From: UBA12545 sp051024685
GTDB taxonomy: Bacteria; Bacillota; DSM-521; Neomoorellales; Neomoorellaceae
NCBI GenBank assembly: GCA_051024685.1
Contig: JAZHPA010000038.1
Location: 1-26,373, forward strand
Length of the DNA stretch: 26,373 nucleotides
Reading direction: 5' to 3'
Shown here: positions 15,112 to 23,081 of the stretch, in pieces
Layout: each line of letters begins with the position of its first letter
How positions within the stretch are numbered: the stretch's first letter is position 1
Notes under the pieces: generated by a model
What the model was told of the DNA's origin: nothing
Seen by the model: the letters and a program-made list of their open reading frames with translations, nothing else
Database searches by the model: none
Position numbers and translations under genes: made by a program

Positions 15112-16374
15112 TCAATCCTTCTGCCCGTCTTTCCTCTCGTCATTGGGTGGCAGTTTTTCCGCGGGCACGGTTGGCTTGTATAAAACGTTTCCTTCCTCTT
15201 GCCCCCTGCCTCCAGCCGAGTTGCCCCGGCGTTGGCCTAAGAGGTTGACCCATTCCACAGAGGTATACTGCCTCAGCCTGGCCAAGGCCTTATCCCAGCC
15301 GCCGGAACTTAAGACCAGGAATGCTCCGCCGCCGATGATAAAAGCCAGGATAACAAAGGCCACACCCTTCCAATCCCCAGCCGTACTGGGTGCAGCAGGC
15401 CCCGGCTGGGGAGTGATACCCAACACTGTAGGTATAACCTCGGCCAGCAGTCCCGCACCTCGCTGGGCCTCTTCCCGGCTATTGGTATGGGTGCCTATCT
15501 CCAAGAGCACAGCCCGCGGTGAGAGATCTTGATTGTAGCTGCCTGCCCCAATGAATATTCCCCGGATAAGCCCCGGGTATTTGGCGTCGGCCGCTGCTTT
15601 GATTCTTTTGGCAAAGTCCAGGTTGGCATTCATATTCTGGTTTTCCCGGCCTATTACCAGCCGCACTTTGGTAATACTCTCGCCGGCTACCACCTGCTGG
15701 TAAAAGGAGGGATCCGGTACGCCGTCACGATGGATATCAAAAATGGCGGACGGTCCTTTTTGCACAAGCTGCGCGGCTGTACGCCGGGAGCGCTTATAAG
15801 AATTATTGTCATGGGGTTCGTGAGCGGAAACATCATGATCCACGTTTACGCCCAGGCTGCGTAATTTGCCGGCAAATACTTCTCCTACTTTAAAGATCCC
15901 CCCCTGCCCGGGGATACTTTCAGTACCGTCGGTGGGAACATAGGACTCGTCACTATGGGTATGGTAGATGGCTATTAAATTTTTGGCCCCTCTGGCTTGG
16001 GCGGGAGTACTCTTATCTAAGGACCCGGAGAAGGATTCCCATTCCACCACAACCTCTTCCCGGCCCACGCGGGTGCATATGGCTTTGTCCCCGTCTATGC
16101 GGGTTACTCGGTAACGGTAGTTATCTTCGGCGATGAATTCGTCATCTTTGTAAACCGGGCGGGCCATCTTGTCCAATACCCGCCCTTCCTCGTCTACCAG
16201 AGTTGTGTAGGCGCCGACCGTATGCTCCTTTAAGTTGAGATAGTCAAAATTGACCGCTGGGAGAAGGGTTACCCTGTCCGAGCTCCATACTTTATAGGTC
16301 AAGGCCGAGGCAAGGATTGCGGCAAGCAGCAGACTTAAGTATACGTATCCGGCGGTTCTTTTAGTCACCTTCAT
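15112..16374 (-). CDS. spoIIP: Stage II sporulation protein P, peptidoglycan amidase/endopeptidase
   Basis: A 420-residue wall hydrolase. SpoIIP works with SpoIID and SpoIIM to thin septal peptidoglycan and drive engulfment of the forespore. An N-terminal membrane anchor (8-30) is followed by the extracellular catalytic domain; putative zinc/catalytic residues are His138, His140 and Glu143 (YHTHSDESY), His215 (FDIHRD) and Glu292 (LLEIGTHTNS). An additional hydrophobic segment (336-357) and a 60-residue charged tail follow, so the protein may cross the membrane twice. The ATG overlaps the DUF1614 gene by 14 bases. Confidence 0.93.
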   Translation of the reverse strand: MKVTKRTAGYVYLSLLLAAILASALTYKVWSSDRVTLLPAVNFDYLNLKEHTVGAYTTLVDEEGRVLDKMARPVYKDDEFIAEDNYRYRVTRIDGDKAICTRVGREEVVVEWESFSGSLDKSTPAQARGAKNLIAIYHTHSDESYVPTDGTESIPGQGGIFKVGEVFAGKLRSLGVNVDHDVSAHEPHDNNSYKRSRRTAAQLVQKGPSAIFDIHRDGVPDPSFYQQVVAGESITKVRLVIGRENQNMNANLDFAKRIKAAADAKYPGLIRGIFIGAGSYNQDLSPRAVLLEIGTHTNSREEAQRGAGLLAEVIPTVLGITPQPGPAAPSTAGDWKGVAFVILAFIIGGGAFLVLSSGGWDKALARLRQYTSVEWVNLLGQRRGNSAGGRGQEEGNVLYKPTVPAEKLPPNDERKDGQKD

Positions 16375-17092
16375 CGCCCCTTTTTTCCCCCGGCAAGGCC
16401 TTCTTGGCCGGCTTCAAGCGCAAACCTTCCAAAAGGGATTTAGCTTTTCCTTCCACCTCAGGTCCCCCCTGCAAGCGTTCCCGGCTTTCTCCTATCAGTT
16501 CCGCCAAGAGGACAGCCACGATACCAGATAGCAGGCTCACATCCAGGACGCCCGCGCCCCCGACGGCCACCGTGCCCCGCACTCCCGACACGGCCAGCAC
16601 AAGGTAATCGATTAAGTCCAGGAGCAACACCCCTAAAATGGCGGCTACGAAAGCCGCCCGCCGTGAGCGGCCCACCAGATAAGCGGTAACGCCAGCCACG
16701 AGCGGGTAGTAGTATAACGGGTCAAGAACATTCATGGCAAAATCCCAGGGTTCTTTTCCCCGCATCAGCCAGCTGTTCACGGCAAAAATTACTCCGGCCG
16801 TAACGGCCGCAGCTACTAGGGCCCGACCCACTTCCCTCCGCGTACCGCAGCGGTAGAGGACGTAGATGGCCAGTCCCAGGGGAATTAAGCCACCTCCCAC
16901 GTTAATGGAGCTAACAATCCTTCCCCTGGACAAAGGGATGTTGATAAAACTCCCTACAAGGATGGCAGCTACCAAAGCCAGAGCAGCCTTATCGCTCAAG
17001 TACAGGCGGTCCAGCACCCTTTGGGCCAGGCCAAAATAAATTAAGAGGAATACGATCACCAGGACGATAACTCCCAAAGGATAACCGGCCAT
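16361..17092 (-). CDS. DUF1614 family multi-pass membrane protein
   Basis: A 243-residue membrane protein with about seven hydrophobic segments and a basic, Lys-rich C-terminal tail from residue 203. It fits DUF1614, a family without known function. The conserved centre includes GSFINIPLS (47-55) and DLIDYLVLAVSGVRGTVAVG (159-178). I chose ATG at 17092 because GGGGAGA stands six T's upstream and the hydrophobic N-terminus starts here; the frame is open back to 17215 but the extra 41 residues are not membrane-like. It heads the spoIIP-YIEGIA group and is translated from a ribosome site lying in a hairpin arm. Confidence 0.75.
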   Translation of the reverse strand: MAGYPLGVIVLVIVFLLIYFGLAQRVLDRLYLSDKAALALVAAILVGSFINIPLSRGRIVSSINVGGGLIPLGLAIYVLYRCGTRREVGRALVAAAVTAGVIFAVNSWLMRGKEPWDFAMNVLDPLYYYPLVAGVTAYLVGRSRRAAFVAAILGVLLLDLIDYLVLAVSGVRGTVAVGGAGVLDVSLLSGIVAVLLAELIGESRERLQGGPEVEGKAKSLLEGLRLKPAKKALPGEKRGDEGD

Positions 17093-17138
17093 AAAAAATC
17101 TCCCCTTTTCAGCTATAGGTTGCGCTGAAAAGGGGAGA
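17093..17138 (-). terminator. Terminator-like hairpin fused to the DUF1614 ribosome binding site
   Basis: On the minus strand a perfect 15-bp stem (17124-17138 with 17099-17113) closes a 10-base loop and is followed directly by TTTTTT and then the ATG at 17092. The second arm contains AAAAGGGGAGA, which is also the only ribosome binding site for that ATG. The structure should end transcripts coming from fni and, when folded, hide the ribosome site. A TATATT box at 17139-17144 could start a shorter RNA inside the first arm and so avoid both effects. Confidence 0.75.
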
Positions 17139-17166
17139 AATATACTGCACCCAAGCGCCCCTTCCT

Positions 17167-18237
17167 TCAACGTCGGGCGAAGGAGGCAGGATCGATGCCC
17201 CTGTTTAGCAGCCACTGGTACGTGCGGCCCGTGATGATCACCGGCTTCCGCTTGAGTTCTTTTATGTTACGGGCTCCGCACAACAGGCAGATGTTCCTGA
17301 GTTCCTTCTTCCACCTCTCAATCTCGGCCACCAGTCCTTCCTCGCCCTCTTCTACACAGACCTTAAGAAAATATCCCGCCACCCCCACCAGGCTTGCGCC
17401 CAGGGCCAGGGCCTTGGCCGCCTCCACCGGGCTCTCCAGGCCGCCGCTGGCCACAACCTCCAGGGGAAGTCCCGAGGCCGCCACCTCCACCAGACTTAAG
17501 GCTGTGGGCAGGCCCCATTTGAAATAGGCATTATTATCTATTCCGGCGCGCCGGCTTTCAATGGCTGCAAAGTTAGTACCTCCACCCCCTCCTACATCCA
17601 GGCGTCGCACTCCACAGCCATACAGAGCCAGCGCCACCTCCCGGGAAAGGCCGTTGCCCACTTCCTTGACTATTACCGGCACTTGAACGCCTGCTACCAT
17701 GGCTCGGATGCGTTCCCGGTAATGACGAAAGGCCCGCTCTCCCTCGGGCATTAACAGTTCCTGCAGCACATTAAGGTGGACCTGCAACCCGTCGGCTGCA
17801 ATCATCTCTACGGCCTCAGCCGCCTCGTCAGGAGAGGCGCCGGCGCTCACGTTGGCCAAAACGACTCCTGCAGGATTCTCCTGGCGGACTATCGTAAAGG
17901 TCTCCCGGACCTCGGGAGCCTCCAGGGCGATGTGCTGAGAACCAACTGCCATAGCAATGCCCGTGCGGGCAGCCGCCCGGGCCAGGGAGCGATTAATGAC
18001 CAGGCTGGCCGGCGTTCCTCCCGTCATGGCGTTAATAATAAAAGGGGCGGCCAGGGTCTTCCCCAGCCACCGGCAGGATAAATCGATCTCCTTTAAGTCG
18101 AGCTCCGGCAATGCCCGGTGCACCAAGTGGACGTCATCGAAACCGTTAGATTGCTCGCCCCAACCTTCCTGGTAAAGTCGGAGGTGATCGAGTTTGCGCT
18201 GGAATCTCTGGCTATTGTGTTCCGAAGAGATCACCAA
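17167..18237 (-). CDS. fni: Type 2 (FMN-dependent) isopentenyl-diphosphate isomerase
   Basis: This 356-residue cytoplasmic flavoprotein interconverts isopentenyl and dimethylallyl diphosphate. Family motifs include MTGGTP, SQHIALE, LQVHLNVLQE and PVIVKEVGNG, and the FMN phosphate site with DVGGGGGTNF. Length is normal. The start is TTG at 18237 or the adjacent GTG at 18234, which has the better spacing to GGGGGA; both overlap the end of the ispH-rpsA gene. Placement directly after IspH, which makes its substrate pool, is functionally sensible. Confidence 0.94.
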   Translation of the reverse strand: MVISSEHNSQRFQRKLDHLRLYQEGWGEQSNGFDDVHLVHRALPELDLKEIDLSCRWLGKTLAAPFIINAMTGGTPASLVINRSLARAAARTGIAMAVGSQHIALEAPEVRETFTIVRQENPAGVVLANVSAGASPDEAAEAVEMIAADGLQVHLNVLQELLMPEGERAFRHYRERIRAMVAGVQVPVIVKEVGNGLSREVALALYGCGVRRLDVGGGGGTNFAAIESRRAGIDNNAYFKWGLPTALSLVEVAASGLPLEVVASGGLESPVEAAKALALGASLVGVAGYFLKVCVEEGEEGLVAEIERWKKELRNICLLCGARNIKELKRKPVIITGRTYQWLLNRGIDPASFARR

Positions 18238-20302
18238 ACAGGTCCCCCAGTTTCACACCGCTTTCGCCGCTATCCTCTTCCTGACGCTTCCCGGCTGGTT
18301 TGGGATTATCCTGTCGCTTCTTTTCCCGGAGGGCCTGGCGCAAGCTGAGGCTCATGCGCTGGGCCTCCTGGTCCACCTTAAGCACCTTCACAGGAATAGT
18401 TTGTCCGATACTTACCACTTCTTCCGGCTTCTCCACGTGATAGTCCGCCAGCTGGGAAATATGGACGAGTCCCTCGATGCCCGGCTCTACTTCCACAAAC
18501 ACGCCGAAAGGTGCAAAACGCAACACCTTGCCTTCCACGATGCTGCCCACAGGATAATGTTCTTCGGCAGTGTCCCAGGGATTCGGCAGCAGCTGCTTGC
18601 GGCCTAGGGAAACTTTCCCTTCTTCCCGATTAACCCCCAGCACCTTGACCTCTATCTCCTGCCCCTCGGTGAGGACATCCTGGGGATGCTCCACCCGCCC
18701 CCATGATAGCTCCGAAACGTGCAGCAGGCCGTCTACCCCTCCCAGGTCGACGAAAGCTCCAAAATTGGTCAACCGCCGGACGATCCCTTTCCTGACTTGC
18801 CCAGGTTCCAAACTGTCCCATGTAGCCTGGCGCTGCCTCTCATATTCTTCTTCCAGTACTGCCTTCTGAGACAAGACCAATTTATTTTTCGCCCGGTCCA
18901 GCTCGATGACCCGCAGGCGCAGCTTTTTGCCCAAATACGCGTTCAAATCCTCCACATACCCACGTTCCACCAAGGAAGCCGGCACAAAACCCCGGGCGCC
19001 GACATCCACCAGGAGCCCGCCCTTAACCACTCCGGTAACCTCGCCCTCGAGTTCTTCTCCACTGGCAAAGGCGGCTTCCAGCCTATCCCAGGCCGCACGG
19101 CGGTCTGCCCGCTTTTTCGACAGCAAGGGGTTGCCCTCTTCGTTTTCCGGCCTCAATACCATAACCTGAACCTCTTGGCCCACAGTCACCACTTCAGAGG
19201 GGTCGGTAAAGGGCCGGTAGGACAGCTCGTTTAAGGGGATGACACCCTCCGCTTTAGCCCCTACGTCTACTAAAACCTCGTTTTCCCGCACCTGTACTAC
19301 CTTGCCGGTTACAATACTGCCGCGCCGCAGCCTGGGTAGACTTTTTTCCATTTGGTCTGCAGTCATTTCTTGCTCACCGGGCGGCTCCTCAGAGGCCAAA
19401 GCTTCCTGCCTGTTTACTTCCTCCTGGAGTTCCAGTACCTCGCCGCCTTCCGGGGCCTTTTCTTCTTCCATAACTTGGACCTGCTCTTTTTCCAGCATGT
19501 GCACAACCTCCTCAATAATCCACGCCGGAGTGGAAGCACCACCGGTAACGCCTACTCTCCGGGCACCTTTAAACCACCGGTGGTCCATCTCTCCGGCCTG
19601 CTCCACGTGGTAGGTGGGCGTCCCTGCCTGCCGACAGAGTTCCGCCAGGTGGCGGGTGTTGGCGCTGTTTTTGCCTCCTACTACTATCATGACATCTACC
19701 TGCCGGGCCACTTCCACGGCCGCCTGCTGCCGGCGCCGGGTGGCATCGCAAATGGTATTGTGCACCACCAGCTCGCCGGAGAGAGGGCGTAAAGCCGTGA
19801 CCACTTCTTCAAAGGTGGCCCGCGGCAAGGTAGTCTGGGCCAGCACCGCCCGTCGCGGATGCCAGGGTAAGTTTGCGGCCTCCGCGGCCGAAGCAACTAC
19901 CACCGCTTTGCCTTCTGCCCACTCTACCAGTCCTCTGACCTCGGCATGTTCCGGCTCGCCGACTATGATTATTTCAAAACCAGCAGCAGCAAGCTCCGCG
20001 GCCAATTTCTGGGCCCTCCGCACAAAAGGGCAGGTCGCATCTATTATGTCTAACCCTCTCTGGCGGGCTTCGGCCAGTACCTGAGGCGGTACTCCATGGG
20101 AGCGCAACAGCACTGTTCCCTCTATTACTTCCTCCAGAGAGGCGACTGGCCGTACACCTTTAGCTGCCAGGTCTTCTACCACCTGCCGGTTATGGATTAA
20201 GGGCCCCAAAGAAGCCAGTGGCTTTGGAGCTCTTTCCGCCATTTTTACGGCCCGCGCGACACCGGAACAAAACCCCGCATAGTCGGCGACGATCACATCC
20301 AC
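18212..20302 (-). CDS. ispH-rpsA: Fused IspH (HMBPP reductase) and ribosomal protein S1
   Basis: A 696-residue fusion. Residues 1-275 are IspH, the last enzyme of the non-mevalonate isoprenoid pathway, with 4Fe-4S ligands Cys12, Cys91 and Cys185 and substrate-binding His37, His70 and His119. An acidic linker (275-320) leads to four S1 RNA-binding repeats at about 326-396, 413-482, 500-569 and 585-654, then a charged tail ending in a repeated GDLFGDLFG. Such fusions are known in Clostridia. The start is GTG at 20302, after GAGGAG at a long spacing. Why the two activities are joined is unclear. Confidence 0.95.
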   Translation of the reverse strand: MDVIVADYAGFCSGVARAVKMAERAPKPLASLGPLIHNRQVVEDLAAKGVRPVASLEEVIEGTVLLRSHGVPPQVLAEARQRGLDIIDATCPFVRRAQKLAAELAAAGFEIIIVGEPEHAEVRGLVEWAEGKAVVVASAAEAANLPWHPRRAVLAQTTLPRATFEEVVTALRPLSGELVVHNTICDATRRRQQAAVEVARQVDVMIVVGGKNSANTRHLAELCRQAGTPTYHVEQAGEMDHRWFKGARRVGVTGGASTPAWIIEEVVHMLEKEQVQVMEEEKAPEGGEVLELQEEVNRQEALASEEPPGEQEMTADQMEKSLPRLRRGSIVTGKVVQVRENEVLVDVGAKAEGVIPLNELSYRPFTDPSEVVTVGQEVQVMVLRPENEEGNPLLSKKRADRRAAWDRLEAAFASGEELEGEVTGVVKGGLLVDVGARGFVPASLVERGYVEDLNAYLGKKLRLRVIELDRAKNKLVLSQKAVLEEEYERQRQATWDSLEPGQVRKGIVRRLTNFGAFVDLGGVDGLLHVSELSWGRVEHPQDVLTEGQEIEVKVLGVNREEGKVSLGRKQLLPNPWDTAEEHYPVGSIVEGKVLRFAPFGVFVEVEPGIEGLVHISQLADYHVEKPEEVVSIGQTIPVKVLKVDQEAQRMSLSLRQALREKKRQDNPKPAGKRQEEDSGESGVKLGDLFGDLFGTQ

Positions 20303-20319
20303 CGGGTCATCTTCTCCTC

Positions 20320-20331
20320 AATAACGTTATT
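20320..20331. promoter_or_regulatory. 12-base palindrome in the plsC to ispH-rpsA gap
   Basis: AATAACGTTATT is a perfect palindrome immediately upstream of the ispH-rpsA ribosome site, inside a 76-base AT-rich gap. It may be an operator. I find no convincing promoter boxes beside it. Confidence 0.3.
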
Positions 20332-20378
20332 AAGAGTTCGCGAAAAATCGGCTAATTCCTGCCTATAAGACTAAAAAC

Positions 20379-20972
20379 CTATAATTCCTGCAGTAATTTA
20401 GCTATGGCCTCTCTGGCCAAATCGGTCAGTTCGTCCACCTCCTGAGGGCTGTAGCGGCCGCTATGCCGGGGAAACAGGGGGGCGCCGATAGCTACGTAAA
20501 AAGGATGAAACCATCCTCGGCGAAAGACACTATCGGTACCTTTAAGAGCAACCGGAACCAGGGGGGCACCGGTCTTCAGGGATAAAAGCGCCGCACCACC
20601 ATAGAAACGGCCGAGCTCGCCCGCCCGGACCCGCGTACCCTCGGGGAACATCCCCACCACCTGGTCCTGACGCAGCATATCCAAGCTGGCCTGGAGGGCC
20701 GCCCGATCGGACCTTCCCCGTCTGACGGGAAAGGCCCCTAGAGCGCGTAAAAGAGCCCCCAGTCCGGGTATTTTAAAGAGCTCTTCCTTGGCCATAAAAC
20801 GCACCTGCCGGGGGACGGCCACTCCCACCGCTACCGGGTCCCACAGAGACCGGTGGTTGGCCACCACTATGGCCGGCCCCTCCTTAGGAAATAGCTCCTG
20901 CCCTCTAACCTGCCAGCGGCAGAAGTAGCGGAAAAAGAGATAGCAGACGAACTTGGCAAAACGGTAAAACAA
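20379..20972 (-). CDS. plsC: 1-acylglycerol-3-phosphate acyltransferase
   Basis: This 197-residue membrane-associated enzyme adds the second acyl chain to make phosphatidic acid, continuing the GpsA-PlsY route. The acyltransferase motif NHRSLWD has His40 and Asp45 in the standard NHx4D arrangement, and FPEGTR (109-114) is the phosphate-binding motif. A short hydrophobic N-terminus (about 5-20) would anchor it to the membrane. The start is TTG at 20972, preceded by AGGGGG. It lies 20 bases after cmk. Confidence 0.92.
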   Translation of the reverse strand: MFYRFAKFVCYLFFRYFCRWQVRGQELFPKEGPAIVVANHRSLWDPVAVGVAVPRQVRFMAKEELFKIPGLGALLRALGAFPVRRGRSDRAALQASLDMLRQDQVVGMFPEGTRVRAGELGRFYGGAALLSLKTGAPLVPVALKGTDSVFRRGWFHPFYVAIGAPLFPRHSGRYSPQEVDELTDLAREAIAKLLQEL

Positions 20973-20992
20973 GGCGGGGTTATCCCCCTCTT

Positions 20993-21661
20993 CTAGGAAG
21001 TTTGCCTAATTATACATAAAATATGTGCAGTTACTTCATCCGGTGATAGGTTGGTAGTATCGATTATCACGGCTTCCGGTGCCGGCCTTAAGGGAGCCAC
21101 GGCACGCTGGCTGTCCTGGCGGTCGCGCTCCGCAATGTCCTCCCTAACCTGTTCCATGGTTACCAGCTTGCCCTGACTTACCAGTTCCTGCCAACGCCGT
21201 CTGGCCCGCTCCTCCAGGGAAGCGGTTAAAAAGAACTTGTAAGTTGCCTCCGGCAGTACGTGGGTGCCTATATCTCTGCCGTCCATTACTACCCCGCCGC
21301 CGGCAGCCATTCTTCTCTGGTGCTTGACCAGTTCCCGCCGCACCCCGGGTAAAGCAGCCACCTGGGACACCTTTTGCGAAACCTCCGGGCTGCGGATCTC
21401 CCTTGTTACGTCCTGTCCATCACAAAACACCGCTGTGGCCCCCGGGGCAAGTATTCTAAACTCCAGGGAAGTGGTCGCCGCCAGGTCGGATAAGGCTTTT
21501 TCGTCGGCGAGGTTTAGGCCCTGAGTCAGGGCCTTCCAGGTGAGGGCGCGGTACATAGCTCCTGTATCGATATATAAATAGCCCAGCTTTTCAGCCACCT
21601 GCCGGGCTACCGTACTTTTGCCCGCCCCAGCGGGCCCGTCTATGGCTATATTGTCCCTCAC
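20993..21661 (-). CDS. cmk: Cytidylate kinase
   Basis: This 222-residue enzyme phosphorylates CMP and dCMP. The P-loop GPAGAGKST stands at residues 8-16, followed by the DTGAMYR motif and GRDIGTHV, all typical. I place the start at GTG 21661: it overlaps the aroA stop as GTGA and has GGAGG about ten bases upstream, and it gives normal length. The open frame continues to 21715 but the extra residues are unlike the family. Confidence 0.95.
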   Translation of the reverse strand: MRDNIAIDGPAGAGKSTVARQVAEKLGYLYIDTGAMYRALTWKALTQGLNLADEKALSDLAATTSLEFRILAPGATAVFCDGQDVTREIRSPEVSQKVSQVAALPGVRRELVKHQRRMAAGGGVVMDGRDIGTHVLPEATYKFFLTASLEERARRRWQELVSQGKLVTMEQVREDIAERDRQDSQRAVAPLRPAPEAVIIDTTNLSPDEVTAHILCIIRQTS

Positions 21662-22941
21662 TTTAGCAAAGCCTCCAGATCCGACATAAAACCGGGGTAG
21701 GAAATGGCCATACATTCGGCACCCCGGATAACTGTTTCCCCGGTGGCGATGAGACCCGCTACTACCAAGGCCATGGCCAAACGGTGGTCGCCATGGCTGT
21801 CCACCACCGCTCCGTGCAAAGTGCCCCCCTCTAAAATCATTCCATCGGGCAAGGTTTCTATTCTAGCTCCCATTTTACGCAGTTCCATGGCCAGGGTAGC
21901 AATCCGATCGCTTTCCTTGACCTTTAACTCGGCCGCATCCTGGATAACGGTCTGTCCCTCGGCTACCGAGGCGGCCACGGCCAACACGGGTATCTCGTCG
22001 ATTAACCGCGGGATAAGGGGGCCCCCAATCTTGGTGCCCCGCAGGCTACTGCTCTTGGCGCTTACCACCCCATAAGGCTCGCCCGCGCTCAGCCCTTCCG
22101 GATAAACCTGAATCTCGGCTCCCATATCGGTCAGTACGGTAAGCAACCCCGTCCGCGTGGTGTTTAAGCCCACGTTGTGCACCACTATCTCCGCCCGGGG
22201 GTGCACACAGGCGGCCACTAGGAAAAAGGCCGCGGCCGAGAAATCTCCCGGAATCTTTATTTGAAAAGGACGCAACCTTTGCCTTCCCCAAAGGCTAATT
22301 TTCCAATCTTCTTTTTTTATTTTCACTCCGCAGAATTCCAGCAAGCGCTCACTATGGTCCCGCGCAGGTACGGGCTCCCTCACTACGGTTTCCCCTTCGG
22401 CCGCGAGGCCGGCCAACAAAATGGCCGATTTGACCTGGGCGCTGGCCACCGGCAGGCTGTAATCAATGGGCCGCAGGCTGCCCCCTCTTATGCTTAAAGG
22501 TGCCAGATTGCCCCCTTCCCGTCCCCAAATCTGGGCGCCCATTTGCCTTAAAGGGTCGGCTACCCGTCCCATGGGTCTTCGTCGCAAAGACCTATCCCCC
22601 GTCAGGACTGAGTAGAAAGGCTGTCCGGCCAGGACCCCCATAAGGAGGCGCATAGTGGTACCCGAGTTTCCGGCATCCAGCACATCTTCAGGTTCCCTTA
22701 AACCCTCTGGTCCCTGTCCTCGGATCTTAAGGGTGCCTTCCCCGCACCTCTCTATTTGAACCCCCAGGCCCTGCAAGCAGCGCAGCGTGCTCCGGCAGTC
22801 GTCGGCTTCCAGGAAACCGCTTATCTCCGAAAGGCCGTCGGCCAGAGCAGCGAAAATGGCCGCCCGGTGGGAAATAGATTTGTCTCCCGGTGGAGTAATT
22901 TCGCCTTTTAAAGCCTGTGTGGGCCTCACCCTTAAGTCCAA
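21658..22941 (-). CDS. aroA: 3-phosphoshikimate 1-carboxyvinyltransferase (EPSP synthase)
   Basis: This 427-residue enzyme joins shikimate 3-phosphate and phosphoenolpyruvate on the way to chorismate. Motifs include GDKSISHRA, LDAGNSGTTMRLL, RRPMGRV and KESDRIA, and the length from my start equals the common family length. I chose TTG at 22941: GGGGAGG stands eight bases upstream and the protein then opens directly into the first strand (LDLRVRP). The frame is open to 23013 but without a ribosome site. The 140 bases to tyrA hold only a short CTCCG/CGGAG hairpin. Confidence 0.94.
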   Translation of the reverse strand: MDLRVRPTQALKGEITPPGDKSISHRAAIFAALADGLSEISGFLEADDCRSTLRCLQGLGVQIERCGEGTLKIRGQGPEGLREPEDVLDAGNSGTTMRLLMGVLAGQPFYSVLTGDRSLRRRPMGRVADPLRQMGAQIWGREGGNLAPLSIRGGSLRPIDYSLPVASAQVKSAILLAGLAAEGETVVREPVPARDHSERLLEFCGVKIKKEDWKISLWGRQRLRPFQIKIPGDFSAAAFFLVAACVHPRAEIVVHNVGLNTTRTGLLTVLTDMGAEIQVYPEGLSAGEPYGVVSAKSSSLRGTKIGGPLIPRLIDEIPVLAVAASVAEGQTVIQDAAELKVKESDRIATLAMELRKMGARIETLPDGMILEGGTLHGAVVDSHGDHRLAMALVVAGLIATGETVIRGAECMAISYPGFMSDLEALLK

Positions 22942-23081
22942 CCTGTTTTCCTCCCCGACACCAAAGTTAGCAGGAAAGCCATGGGCTGTCAAGCGCTGCC
23001 TAAACTTGCGCATCTCCGAGTTTCGCCGGAGAGGCCTGCTTAAGCTCCAGGCGCGCGACTAAACCCGTGGGCTAGCCAAAC

